Assembly: GCA_030680575.1 (NCBI GenBank)
Contig: JAUXVI010000035.1
Span: 1-64,000 of the forward strand
Length of the DNA: 64,000 bases
DNA from: Hylemonella sp.
GTDB taxonomy: Bacteria; Pseudomonadota; Gammaproteobacteria; Burkholderiales; Burkholderiaceae_C
Direction: 5' to 3'
The translations under genes and the position numbers were made by a program. The notes under the pieces were generated by a model, which was not told where the DNA came from, did not search any database, and saw nothing but the letters and a program-made list of their open reading frames with translations. Numbering within the stretch: the first letter of the stretch is position 1; each line of letters starts with the position of its first letter. Below, piece after piece: positions 56,249 through 64,000 of this stretch.

Positions 56249-56647
56249 TTACTTCGACGGAATCTGCCCTGCGCCCGAGGGGGCCGGTGCAGACGGCACC
56301 GGCGCTGCGGGCGCCTGGCTGCCTGGAATTTGAGCCGTACCGGCGGCACCTTCCGCTGCCGGTGCAGTGACGGCGGCGCGCTCCAGCACGCTGCCCGTGC
56401 TGGCCGGACGCAGGTTACCGAAGTAGGCCAGCGCCAAGGTGCAGACGAAGAACACCGTGGCCAGAACGGCAGTGGTGCGCGACAGGAAGTTGGCACTGCC
56501 GCTGGCGCCGAACAGGCTGCCCGAACTGCCGCTACCGAAAGCCGCACCCATGTCGGCACCCTTGCCGTGCTGGATCAGGATCAGGCCGATCATGGTCAGC
56601 GCCGACAGCAACTGGACCGCCAAGAGGATGGTCAATACAAGGCTCAT
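56249..56647 (-). CDS. secG: SecG preprotein translocase subunit
   Basis: A 132-residue subunit of the SecYEG channel. Two helices (about 3-22 and 55-76) flank the conserved ILIQHGKGADMGAAFGSGSS loop. A Pro/Ala-rich C-terminal tail of about 45 residues extends the protein, a common trait in betaproteobacteria. It follows tpiA. Confidence 0.94.
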   Translation of the reverse strand: MSLVLTILLAVQLLSALTMIGLILIQHGKGADMGAAFGSGSSGSLFGASGSANFLSRTTAVLATVFFVCTLALAYFGNLRPASTGSVLERAAVTAPAAEGAAGTAQIPGSQAPAAPVPSAPAPSGAGQIPSK

Positions 56648-56671
56648 GTTTACTCCTAAATTCGTAGCTAA

Positions 56672-56697
56672 CTGCAGCCGCTATCAGCGGGCTGCAG
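56672..56697. repeat. Hairpin spanning the tpiA stop and the tpiA-secG gap
   Basis: CTGCAGCCGCT (56672-56682), loop ATC, then AGCGGGCTGCAG (56686-56697) pair along 11 bases with one bulged base. The stem includes the last codons and stop of tpiA, so it could slow decay or alter the ratio of tpiA and secG products. Confidence 0.5.
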
Positions 56698-57430
56698 CAA
56701 TGATGGTCAAAAAGTCCGGGGCCTTGAGCGAAGCACCGCCGATCAGGCCGCCGTCAATGTCGGGCTGGGCCAGCAGTTGCTCTGCATTGGCGGCATTCAT
56801 GCTGCCGCCGTAGAGAATGGCGATGCGATCGGCCTGCGGCGTGGCCGCCTTCAGCTGCGCGCGCAGCACGGCATGCACGGCTTGCGCCTGCTCCGGCGTG
56901 GCGGTCTTGCCAGTGCCAATCGCCCACACCGGCTCGTAGGCCACCACAATCTCGCTGATGCAATGGCCATTCAGGTGAATCACTGCGGCCAGTTGCCGCT
57001 TGACCACCTCTTCTGTCTTGCCGGCCTCACGCTCGGCCAGCGTCTCGCCGACGCAGACGATAGGCGTCACGCCATTGGCCAGGGCGCGCTGCGCCTTGGC
57101 AGCCACCACGGCATCGGTCTCACCATGGTACTGGCGGCGCTCGGAGTGGCCGACGATGGCGTAGCGCACGCCGAACTCCTTCAGCATGGCCACCGACACC
57201 TCACCGGTGTAGGCGCCGGCCTCATGCTGCGACACGTCCTGCGCGCCCAACTCCACAGAACTGGCCGACAGCAGTTGCTGACACTGAGCCAGATAAACCG
57301 CGGGAACGCAGACGGCGATGTCGCAGGCCGGGTCTTTCAGGCCGGAGAGGATGCCCTTGAGCAGGGCCTGGTTGGATGCCAGGCTGCCGTTCATCTTCCA
57401 ATTGCCGGCGATCAGCTTCTTCTTGCTCAT
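56684..57430 (-). CDS. tpiA: Triosephosphate isomerase
   Basis: A 248-residue glycolytic TIM barrel interconverting dihydroxyacetone phosphate and glyceraldehyde 3-phosphate. GNWKMNG (Lys), IVGHSERR (His), [15 protein letters not shown] (catalytic Glu) and [11 protein letters not shown] are intact. The start at 57430 overlaps the upstream gene's stop by ATGA; longer in-frame extension upstream is out of family. Confidence 0.96.
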   Translation of the reverse strand: MSKKKLIAGNWKMNGSLASNQALLKGILSGLKDPACDIAVCVPAVYLAQCQQLLSASSVELGAQDVSQHEAGAYTGEVSVAMLKEFGVRYAIVGHSERRQYHGETDAVVAAKAQRALANGVTPIVCVGETLAEREAGKTEEVVKRQLAAVIHLNGHCISEIVVAYEPVWAIGTGKTATPEQAQAVHAVLRAQLKAATPQADRIAILYGGSMNAANAEQLLAQPDIDGGLIGGASLKAPDFLTIIAAAR

Positions 57431-58446
57431 TTTGTCTCCCAGGTCAGCACGATCTTGCCGATGTGCTGGTTCGATTCCATCAGCGCGTGGGCCTTGGCCG
57501 CACCGCTGCCGGTCGGATCGGACGGATCCACGGCCTTCCAGGTGCTGTGGATCACGGGTTTGATCTTGCCGGCCTCGATCAACGGCCAAGCCTGCTGAAG
57601 GCAAGCCTGGGCGATGGCAGCCTTGAAGGCCACTGGACGCGGCCGCAGCGTGGAGCCAGTGATGGTCAAGCGCTTGCGCAACACCAAACCGGCATTGAAC
57701 TCGCTCTTGGTGCCACCCTGCACCGCGATGATGACGATACGGCCATCCTCGGCCAGGCACTCGACCTCGCGTGCGACGTAGCTGCCACCCACCATGTCGA
57801 GAATGACATCCACACCCTTGCCATCCGTCAGGCGCTTGACCTCGTCCTTGAAGTCCTGCGTCTTGTAGTTGATGGCATGGTCGGCTCCGAGCTTGAGGCA
57901 GGCGGCGCACTTGTCGTCGCTGCCGGCGGTCACGATCACCTTGGCACCCATGGCCTTGGCCAGCTGGATGGCAGTGACGCCAATGCCGCTGGAGCCACCC
58001 TGGATCAGCAGGGTTTCGTCCTTTTGCAGGCGACCGCGGTCAAACACATTGCTCCAGACCGTGAAGAAGGTCTCAGGCAGCGAAGCCGCCTCGACATCGC
58101 TCAGGCCCTTGGGGTACGGCAGGCACTGCGCGATCGGCGCGGTGCACAGCTCGGCATAACCGCCGCCGGCGACCAGCGCGCACACCTTGTCGCCCAGCTT
58201 GAAGCCGGCTTGCGCCAGTTCTGCGACATCGCCGCCCACGACCTCACCCGCCACTTCGAGGCCGGGAATGTCGGAGGCACCCGGCGGAACGGGGTAGTTG
58301 CCGGTGCGCTGGAACACGTCGGGCCGGTTGATGCCGCTGGCCGCCACGCGGATCAGCAACTCGCCGGCCGCCGGCACCGGGTCCGGGCGCTCGCCCAGAC
58401 GCAGCACCTCGGGCGCACCATAGGAAGTGATTTCGACTGCTTTCAT
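57427..58446 (-). CDS. NAD(P)H quinone oxidoreductase, zinc-independent MDR family (PIG3-like)
   Basis: A 339-residue medium-chain reductase of the quinone oxidoreductase/TP53I3 group. [14 protein letters not shown] and [31 protein letters not shown] (Rossmann fold, about 143-173) are typical. No zinc-binding Cys cluster is seen. It reduces quinones or enones with NADPH; natural substrate unknown. Translationally coupled to tpiA. Confidence 0.9.
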   Translation of the reverse strand: MKAVEITSYGAPEVLRLGERPDPVPAAGELLIRVAASGINRPDVFQRTGNYPVPPGASDIPGLEVAGEVVGGDVAELAQAGFKLGDKVCALVAGGGYAELCTAPIAQCLPYPKGLSDVEAASLPETFFTVWSNVFDRGRLQKDETLLIQGGSSGIGVTAIQLAKAMGAKVIVTAGSDDKCAACLKLGADHAINYKTQDFKDEVKRLTDGKGVDVILDMVGGSYVAREVECLAEDGRIVIIAVQGGTKSEFNAGLVLRKRLTITGSTLRPRPVAFKAAIAQACLQQAWPLIEAGKIKPVIHSTWKAVDPSDPTGSGAAKAHALMESNQHIGKIVLTWETK

Positions 58447-58459
58447 GGTCTTTTTGGCC

Positions 58460-58493
58460 GATAGCCCTTGCGCTTGCTGCGCAAGGCGCTATC
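58460..58493. repeat. Imperfect hairpin repeat between pnp and the quinone reductase gene
   Basis: GATAGC-CCTTGCGC, loop TTGCT, then GCGCAAGG-C-GCTATC form a 14-pair stem with one bulged C. No T-run follows in the direction of transcription. I associate short palindromes built on GCTATC/GATAGC with Comamonadaceae dispersed repeats. It may protect the pnp transcript end. Confidence 0.5.
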
Positions 58494-58519
58494 GATTCAA
58501 TAGCAAAGTGAAAGACGGA

Positions 58520-60640
58520 TCAGGCTTGATCGCCGCCGTTCTGGGTCGGACGGTCCAGCAGCGCCTTCATGGACAGCTTGACGCGGCCCTTCTCATCAGT
58601 CTCTAGCACCTTGACCTTGACGATCTGGCCTTCCGACAGGTAGTCGGTGACCTTCTCGACGCGCTCGTGGGCGATCTGGCTGATGTGCAGCAGGCCGTCC
58701 TTGCCGGGCAGCAGGTTGACCAGGGCACCGAAGTCCAGGATCTTGGTGATCGGGCCTTCGTAGACCTTGCCAATTTCAACTTCAGCAGTGATTTCCTCGA
58801 TGCGGCGCTTGGCTTCATCGGCCTTGGCAGCTTCGGTGGCGGCGATGGTGATGGTGCCGTCTTCCTCGATGTTGATCTGGCAACCGGTCTCTTCGGTCAG
58901 CGCACGAATGACGGCGCCGCCCTTGCCGATCACGTCACGGATCTTCTCGGGGTTGATCTTCATGGTGAAGAGCTTGGGCGCGAAGTTGGAAACTTCGGTC
59001 TTGGCCTCGCCCATGGCTTCCTGCATCTTGCCCAGAATGTGCATGCGGGCTTCCTTGGCCTGGGCCAGTGCCACCTGCATGATTTCCTTGGTAATGCCCT
59101 GGATCTTGATGTCCATCTGCAGGGCGGTGATGCCGTTGGTGGTACCGGCCACCTTGAAGTCCATGTCGCCCAGGTGATCTTCGTCACCCAGGATGTCGGT
59201 CAGCACGGCAAAACGGTTCTCTTCCTTGATCAGGCCCATGGCGATACCGGCCACGTGGGCTTTCATCGGCACGCCGGCGTCCATCAGCGACAGGCAGCCG
59301 CCGCAGACGGAAGCCATCGACGAAGAACCGTTGGATTCGGTGACTTCGGAGACCACACGCATGGTGTAGGGGAACTCTTCTTTGGTCGGCAGGCAGGCCA
59401 CCAGGGCACGCTTGGCCAGACGGCCGTGGCCGATCTCGCGGCGCTTCGGGGTGCCGAAACGGCCGGCTTCGCCGGTGGCGAAGGGAGGCATGTTGTAGTG
59501 CAGCATGAAGCGGTCTTCGAACTCGCCGGCCAGGGCGTCGATGCGCTGGGCATCGCGCTCAGTGCCGAGCGTGGCGACCACCAGGGCCTGCGTCTCGCCG
59601 CGGGTGAACAGGGCCGAGCCGTGGGTACGGGGCAGCACGCTGTTGCGGATTTCGATCGGGCGCACGGTGCGCGTGTCGCGACCGTCGATGCGCGGCTCGC
59701 CGGCCAGGATCTGGCCACGCACGATGCGCGCTTCGATGTCGAACAGCATGCCTTCGACCTTGACGCTGTCGAACTCGACGCCGGACTCTTTCAGGTCGGC
59801 CATCACGACGGCATAGGCTTCGCGGCAAGCGTGGGTACGGGCCTGCTTGTTGCGGATCTGGTAGGCAGCGCGCAGCTTCTCTTCGGCCAGCGCATTGACC
59901 TTGGCGATCAGGGCCTCGTCCTTGGCCGGCGCTTGCCAGTCCCAGGCCGGCTTGCCGGCGTCACGCACCAGGTCGTGGATGGCGTTGATGGCGATGTTGC
60001 CCTGCTCATGGCCGAACACCACGGCACCCAGCATGACTTCCTCGGTCAGCTGGCTGGCTTCGGACTCCACCATCAGCACGGCGGCTTCGGTACCGGCCAC
60101 CACCAGGTCCATCTGGCTGTCCTTGAGCAGGGTCTGGCCCGGGTTCAGGACGTATTCGCCATTGATGTAGCCCACGCGTGCGGCGCCGATGGGGCCGTTG
60201 AACGGGATGCCGCTGATGCTCAGCGCAGCGCTGGTGGCAATCATGGCGGCAATGTCGGCCTGCACTTCAGGGTTCAGGCTCACGACGTGCACGATCACCT
60301 GGACTTCGTTGTAGAAGCCTTCGGGGAACAGCGGACGGATCGGGCGGTCGATCAGGCGGCAGGTCAGGGTCTCCAGCTCGCTGGGACGGCCTTCACGCTT
60401 GAAGAAGCTGCCCGGAATCTTGCCGGCGGCGTAGGACTTTTCGGTGTAGTCCACCGTCAGGGGGAAAAAGTCCTGACCCGGCTTGGCGTTCTTGGATGCC
60501 ACCACGGTAGCCAGCACCACGGTGTCGTCGATATTGACCAGTACCGCGCCAGAAGCCTGGCGGGCGATTTCGCCGGTTTCCATGGTGACCGTGTGCTGGC
60601 CCCATTGGAAGGTCTTGGTAATTTTATTGAACATGCTCAT
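58520..60640 (-). CDS. pnp: Polynucleotide phosphorylase
   Basis: A 706-residue 3'-5' phosphorolytic exoribonuclease and degradosome component. Two RNase PH domains (about 10-230 and 315-545) flank an alpha-helical linker, followed by KH (about 555-610; [17 protein letters not shown]) and S1 (about 622-692; [23 protein letters not shown]) RNA-binding domains. The full length is normal. Follows rpsO with a structured leader. Confidence 0.97.
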   Translation of the reverse strand: MSMFNKITKTFQWGQHTVTMETGEIARQASGAVLVNIDDTVVLATVVASKNAKPGQDFFPLTVDYTEKSYAAGKIPGSFFKREGRPSELETLTCRLIDRPIRPLFPEGFYNEVQVIVHVVSLNPEVQADIAAMIATSAALSISGIPFNGPIGAARVGYINGEYVLNPGQTLLKDSQMDLVVAGTEAAVLMVESEASQLTEEVMLGAVVFGHEQGNIAINAIHDLVRDAGKPAWDWQAPAKDEALIAKVNALAEEKLRAAYQIRNKQARTHACREAYAVVMADLKESGVEFDSVKVEGMLFDIEARIVRGQILAGEPRIDGRDTRTVRPIEIRNSVLPRTHGSALFTRGETQALVVATLGTERDAQRIDALAGEFEDRFMLHYNMPPFATGEAGRFGTPKRREIGHGRLAKRALVACLPTKEEFPYTMRVVSEVTESNGSSSMASVCGGCLSLMDAGVPMKAHVAGIAMGLIKEENRFAVLTDILGDEDHLGDMDFKVAGTTNGITALQMDIKIQGITKEIMQVALAQAKEARMHILGKMQEAMGEAKTEVSNFAPKLFTMKINPEKIRDVIGKGGAVIRALTEETGCQINIEEDGTITIAATEAAKADEAKRRIEEITAEVEIGKVYEGPITKILDFGALVNLLPGKDGLLHISQIAHERVEKVTDYLSEGQIVKVKVLETDEKGRVKLSMKALLDRPTQNGGDQA

Positions 60641-60716
60641 GTGTCTCTCCTATCAATTCGGGAGGTAAAGGCCACCTCACCTCAGGCCCGGAGTCAGCAA
60701 CACAGAACACGATGCC

Positions 60717-60759
60717 ATTCCAGAGAAAGTCGGCAATTGGACTCAAATTTCTCTGGAAT
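60717..60759 (-). promoter_or_regulatory. pnp leader hairpin (possible RNase III/autoregulation site)
   Basis: ATTCCAGAGAAA and TTTCTCTGGAAT are perfect 12-base inverted repeats around a 19-base loop, about 80 bases before the pnp start. In E. coli a long stem in this leader is cut by RNase III, and PNPase then controls its own message. This stem is in the matching place; mechanism not demonstrated. Confidence 0.5.
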
Positions 60760-60795
60760 GACACAGCTTCGCTCTGTTTTTACCTTCTCCGAAGT

Positions 60796-60835
60796 ACAAA
60801 GCGCCTGAGCTAGTGAACTAACTCAGGCGCTTTGT
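60796..60835 (-). terminator. Strong hairpin after rpsO (terminator/attenuator)
   Basis: ACAAAGCGCCTGAG and CTCAGGCGCTTTGT are perfect 14-base inverted repeats around a 12-base loop, 14 bases past the rpsO stop. The leftward strand ends GCGCTTTGT, a short T-run, so termination may be partial and let some transcripts reach pnp. Confidence 0.75.
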
Positions 60836-60849
60836 CATGTTTCTGTCGA

Positions 60850-61116
60850 TTACTTACGCAGACCCAACTTGGTGATCAGCGCGGTGTAACGGTCGGCATC
60901 CTTGCCCTTGAGGTAGTCAAGCAGCTTGCGGCGACGGCTCACCATGCGCAACAGACCGCGACGGCCGTGGTGATCCTTGGCGTGGGTCTTGAAGTGGGGG
61001 GTGAGTTCGTTGATGCGAGCGGTCAGCAGGGCGACCTGGACTTCCGGACTACCGGTGTCGGTGGCGCTGCGGGCATTGGCTTTAACAACTTCAGCTTTGA
61101 TGCTGGATGCGATCAT
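60850..61116 (-). CDS. rpsO: 30S ribosomal protein S15
   Basis: The 88-residue S15, which binds 16S rRNA early in 30S assembly. [21 protein letters not shown] and [21 protein letters not shown] are diagnostic. The start at 61116 gives the family length; longer in-frame extension upstream is not protein-like. Confidence 0.97.
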   Translation of the reverse strand: MIASSIKAEVVKANARSATDTGSPEVQVALLTARINELTPHFKTHAKDHHGRRGLLRMVSRRRKLLDYLKGKDADRYTALITKLGLRK

Positions 61117-61274
61117 TTCATTCTTCCTGTCATGCGGGGCGGCACCGGCCGGATTCGGCTGTGACGTCCCAGGTTTACAACTTGCGTCAGTGGCTGGAAC
61201 TGCTGCTGACGTGCGCTCCGCACCGGTTGACCCGATGCAGATCCGTGAGATTATAGCCCACCCCAGGCTGCGCG

Positions 61275-61358
61275 CACTTCGTGTCGCTCCGCCACCCCCT
61301 GCAAGGGGCGATGCCAGCCGCCCGGCAAAGCCGGCTCGGCGGCATCCCACGATGTGGG
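61275..61358. repeat. GC-rich dispersed repeat upstream of rpsO
   Basis: CACTTCGTGT (61275-61284), then CCCCT-GCA-AGGGG (61296-61308) and CCCAC-GAT-GTGGG (61346-61358) make several short hairpins between the aminotransferase stop (61363) and rpsO. The first two elements repeat, in order, in the nuoC-nuoD spacer. The gap 61117-61362 holds no gene; the rpsO promoter should be inside it but no clear hexamers were identified. Confidence 0.5.
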
Positions 61359-61362
61359 AAGC

Positions 61363-62520
61363 CTACTGTGCGGCGAGCCAAGTCTTTAGCCGCCCCACCC
61401 CCTGCACCAGCCGCTGCGGATCGCGGGAGGCAAAACACCAGCGCAGCCAGCCTTGTGCCTCGGGGGCAAAGGCCTCGCCCGGTGCCAGGCCCAGACCGGC
61501 CTCCAGCACCAGGCGCTTGGCCGTGGCCAGCGAGTCCGGGTAACCGGCCAGCCGGAAAAAGGCATACATGCCGCCCGCCGGCGTGGCCACCTGCACGCCG
61601 GGCACGGCCTGCAGCAGCGGCAGCAAGGTGTCGCGGCCAGCCTTGAGCTGCGCCACCACCCGCGGCGTCACCTCGCCGGCACGCTGCAGCGCCACCACGG
61701 CGGCGCGTTGGGTGAAGACGCTGGCACACGAGGTGTTGAACTCGATCAGCTTGCCCATGTCGCGCGTCAGGGAAGCCGGCAACACCAGCCAGCCCAGGCG
61801 CCAGCCGGTCATGAGAAAACTCTTGGAGAAGCTGTGCACCACGATCAGGCGATCGTCCGCTGCCGCCACATCCAGAAAACTCGGCGCACAGCCATTTGAG
61901 CTGGGTTCGTAGTACAGCTGCGAGTACACCTCGTCGGCCACGATCCAGGTGCCGGTGCGGCGGCAATGGTCCAGGATGCGCTGCTGCTCGGCGCGCGTCA
62001 GCGTCCAGCCGGTCGGGTTGTTGGGCGCGTTGAGGATCAGCACCTTGGTGGCCGGCGTCACGGCCGCCAGCAGGCGATCCAGATCCAGCGTCCAGGCCCC
62101 GTCAACCGGCTGGAGCGGCACGCAGCTGAGGCGGGCCCCCATGATGAGCGGCTGCGCCGTCAGGTTGGGCCACACCGGCGTCACGGCCACCACTTCGTCG
62201 CCGGCAGTCACCAGCGCCTGCATGGCCAGCATCAGCGCACTCACGCCGCCGGAGGTGACAGCAATGCGCTCCACCCCGATCGGCCCATGGTGGGCACTCA
62301 TGTGCGCCGCGATGGCCTCACGCAACTCGGGCAGGCCCAGGTTGTGGGCATAGAAGGTCTCGCCCTTCTGCAGCGACTCGATGGCCGCCTGGCGAATGAA
62401 GTCGGGCGTGACCTCGTCGCCCTCGCCGAACCAGAAGGCCAGCACGTCGGGGCGCCCCAGGCCAGCATTGGCCACCTCGCGGATTTTCGATTCCTGCAAC
62501 TGGTGAATGACGTCACGCAT
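61363..62520 (-). CDS. PLP-dependent aminotransferase (class I/II)
   Basis: A 385-residue fold-type I aminotransferase. NAPNNPTGWTLTRAEQQ (substrate and PLP contacts), DEVYSQLYYE and HSFSKSFLMTGWRLGWL with the Schiff-base Lys are present. It is probably an aspartate/aromatic-type enzyme; the exact amino acid is not readable. The next gene on the same strand begins upstream (an amino-acid receptor) with 18 bases between, so the two may share a transcript. Confidence 0.92.
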   Translation of the reverse strand: MRDVIHQLQESKIREVANAGLGRPDVLAFWFGEGDEVTPDFIRQAAIESLQKGETFYAHNLGLPELREAIAAHMSAHHGPIGVERIAVTSGGVSALMLAMQALVTAGDEVVAVTPVWPNLTAQPLIMGARLSCVPLQPVDGAWTLDLDRLLAAVTPATKVLILNAPNNPTGWTLTRAEQQRILDHCRRTGTWIVADEVYSQLYYEPSSNGCAPSFLDVAAADDRLIVVHSFSKSFLMTGWRLGWLVLPASLTRDMGKLIEFNTSCASVFTQRAAVVALQRAGEVTPRVVAQLKAGRDTLLPLLQAVPGVQVATPAGGMYAFFRLAGYPDSLATAKRLVLEAGLGLAPGEAFAPEAQGWLRWCFASRDPQRLVQGVGRLKTWLAAQ

Positions 62521-62538
62521 GGGGCAATTTGAAAAAAA

Positions 62539-63816
62539 TCAGGGACGCTGCATCTTGCAGCTGCTGGGCAACTCGGCGCGCGCGGCAGGCAGGACCTTGA
62601 TGACGCGAAAGCCGTAACCCGAACCTTCAACGTCGAACTTCACGCCCGCAGCGCCCTGGCGCTCCATCAGGCCCACCATCAGCTGCTGCTGGAACTGGTG
62701 ATCCAGCGCGCGCATGGCACCACGCTGGCCATTCAGTGACACGGCAGCCTTTTCCAGCTGGCCGGCCACGTCCACGGCCTGCAGCGAACCGGCCTTTTCA
62801 ATCGCCTGCGCCAGCGACTCCACCATCAGCTGCATGCGCATGTGGACGTAGTCGTCGGCCGGCTTCGGGAAGCGCTGGCGGAAGGACTGGTAGAAGGCCT
62901 CGCTGTCCTTGCCCGGCGCGTTGGGCAACCAGTCGGCCACGGCAATCACGCGGCCGATGCCTGCCTCACCCAGCGCGGCCGGCGCGCCCAGCGCATTGCC
63001 GTAGAAGGTGTAGAACTTGCCCTCGTAACCGGCCTCGCGCGCCGCCTTCACCAGCAGCGTCAGGTCGTTGCCCCAGTTGCCGGTGATCACCGCCTGCGCG
63101 CCGCTGGCTTTGATCTTGGCCGCATAGGGCATGAAGTCCTTGACGCGCCCCATCGGGTGCAGCTCGTCGCCGACGATCTGCACATCAGGTCGCTGCTGCC
63201 CCAACTGGCGCCGCGCCTCGCGCGCCACCGCCTGGCCGAAGCTGTAGTCCTGCCCGATCAGGTAGGCGCTCTTGACGGCCTTGTCATCCTTCAGCACCTC
63301 CATCAGCGCCGCCATGCGCATGTCGGCATGGGCGTCGAAACGGAAATGCCAGAAGCTGCATTTCTCGGTGGTCAGGATCGGATCGACCGCTGCGTAGTTG
63401 AGAAAGATCACACGCTTGCCTGGCTCGCGCTCGTTGTGCTTGTTGATGGCATCGATCAGCACCGCTGCGGTAGCCGAAGAGTTGCCTTGCGCCACGAAGC
63501 GCGCACCGTCATCGATGGCAGCGCGCAGGACGGCCAGCGCTTCCTCGTTCTGGCCCTTGCTGTCGTAGCGCTCGATCTGCAGCGGACGGCCACCCCCGGC
63601 AGCGGCCGGAAGCTTGACGCCACCGCGCGCATTAACGCGTTCCGTTGCCCACACCAGGTTGCGATAAACCGCCTCGCCGGTATTGGCAAACGGGCCGCTC
63701 AGGCCTTCGATCATCGCGATCTTGATGGGGGCCGGCTGGGCCTGGGCCAACAAGGCGGCGGGCAGAGATAAAGCCAGCAACAGCGATTTCAATAGCGGAC
63801 GACGAAAAATATTCAT
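62539..63816 (-). CDS. Branched-chain amino-acid-type ABC transporter substrate-binding protein
   Basis: A 425-residue periplasmic binding protein (LivJ-like). Residues 1-27 are a signal peptide (LLLALSLPAALLAQAQ), and the mature start PIKIAMIEGLSGPFANTG is the family pattern. The start at 63816 begins the signal peptide. An in-frame ATG at 63912 would run through the palindrome at 63894-63929 and is rejected. No permease or ATPase genes are visible here, and the ligand is unknown. Confidence 0.9.
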   Translation of the reverse strand: MNIFRRPLLKSLLLALSLPAALLAQAQPAPIKIAMIEGLSGPFANTGEAVYRNLVWATERVNARGGVKLPAAAGGGRPLQIERYDSKGQNEEALAVLRAAIDDGARFVAQGNSSATAAVLIDAINKHNEREPGKRVIFLNYAAVDPILTTEKCSFWHFRFDAHADMRMAALMEVLKDDKAVKSAYLIGQDYSFGQAVAREARRQLGQQRPDVQIVGDELHPMGRVKDFMPYAAKIKASGAQAVITGNWGNDLTLLVKAAREAGYEGKFYTFYGNALGAPAALGEAGIGRVIAVADWLPNAPGKDSEAFYQSFRQRFPKPADDYVHMRMQLMVESLAQAIEKAGSLQAVDVAGQLEKAAVSLNGQRGAMRALDHQFQQQLMVGLMERQGAAGVKFDVEGSGYGFRVIKVLPAARAELPSSCKMQRP

Positions 63817-63893
63817 GGCAAAACAACTCTTGAAAACAGAAAAATTGCGCTCAATTTCGATCCAAGCGGCAGACCAGAGATGGCGGCCGCGCA

Positions 63894-63929
63894 GTGTACG
63901 GGATACGGTCATGACCGCACTTCGTACAC
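63894..63929. promoter_or_regulatory. 36-bp interrupted dyad in a divergent promoter region
   Basis: GTGTACG - 5 bases - CGGTCATGACCG - 5 bases - CGTACAC. The central 12-mer is a perfect palindrome and the outer seven-base arms are perfect and exactly equidistant. It lies between the ABC receptor (start 63816) and the gene beginning at 63963. Such nested symmetry suggests a site for a dimer or tetramer regulator. It does not match CIRCE or another operator that I can name. Confidence 0.6.
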
Positions 63930-63962
63930 ACCCCCATTTTTGTGTTAACCAGGAGTTCGATC

Positions 63963-64000
63963 ATGTTGTTCGCCCCCGTCACCCGCCGTTCTGCTTTTGC
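63963..64000 (+). CDS. Start of a gene cut by the window edge (possible Hsp20 family)
   Basis: ATG at 63963 preceded by an AGGAG ribosome site; only MLFAPVTRRSAF is encoded before the edge. The opening resembles betaproteobacterial small heat-shock (Hsp20) proteins, from memory and weakly. The end coordinate is the window limit. Confidence 0.35.
   Translation, partial: MLFAPVTRRSAF

Noticed and set aside
58667-60808. 713-residue open frame opposite pnp
   Set aside because: Antisense shadow; pnp is complete in the other direction.
63817-63912. Longer N-terminus for the amino-acid receptor (start at 63912)
   Set aside because: It would put a charged extension before a normal signal peptide and would run through the 36-bp dyad.

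Overview
The window is a piece of a high-GC betaproteobacterial chromosome, most likely from the family Comamonadaceae (Rhodoferax/Polaromonas/Acidovorax relatives). This rests on the order tpiA-secG-tRNA-Leu-nuoABCDEFGHIJKLMN-DUF2818-Nudix-DUF1178, a Bug-family (tripartite tricarboxylate) receptor, ModE-modABC, a UbiUVT set, and GC-rich intergenic hairpin repeats of a type I associate with this family. No rRNA, CRISPR array or prophage was seen. Almost all of the window is coding, and most long overlapping frames are antisense shadows.

Layout. 1-410: the right end of an IS3-family element, the 3' half of a tRNA-Lys-like sequence and a strong terminator, which looks like the scar of an integration event. 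460-3387: a CHASE-GAF-GGDEF-EAL c-di-GMP protein. 3422-9654: a small cupin gene, then divergently an operon for oxygen-independent ubiquinone synthesis (ubiU, ubiV, a TrhA/hemolysin III-like gene, ubiT, a DGC zinc-binding protein, ubiX, ubiD) behind an FNR-like box. 9724-13082: an acyl-CoA dehydrogenase, the nitrosative-stress protein Ric/YtfE and a lipocalin-like hydratase. 13100-16488: modE facing modABC across a perfect 10+10 dyad. 16499-20198: an aromatic-type FAD monooxygenase and a Bug receptor, divergent from a LysR regulator.

20237-30794 is the least conventional region: a CYTH-CHAD polyphosphate-type protein, then a tight five-gene operon (a 651-aa protein with a PhoU/DUF47-like C-terminus; a PPDK-like protein that has the ATP-grasp and phosphohistidine domains but no PEP/pyruvate barrel; FabI; a MaoC-phosphotransacetylase fusion; acetate kinase), convergent with a PHA-synthase-like protein. 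The theme is phosphate, acyl-phosphate and polyhydroxyalkanoate metabolism, probably under low oxygen.

30854-40528: exported esterase/phytase-like and histidine phosphatase proteins, an AraC-Ogt fusion, an EamA transporter, an Aer-like chemoreceptor, two MarR regulators with clear operator-like palindromes or repeats, an exporter ABC protein, a tautomerase and DUF1178. 40049-56001: the full 14-gene complex I operon with three extra tail genes. 56057-62520: tRNA-Leu, secG, tpiA, a quinone oxidoreductase, pnp, rpsO and an aminotransferase. 62539-64000: an amino-acid-type ABC receptor divergent from the first codons of another gene, with a striking 36-bp interrupted dyad between them.

Respiratory flexibility links much of the content: complex I, anaerobic ubiquinone synthesis, molybdate uptake (for molybdoenzymes), Ric repair, and FNR-type boxes at 3884 and 19218.
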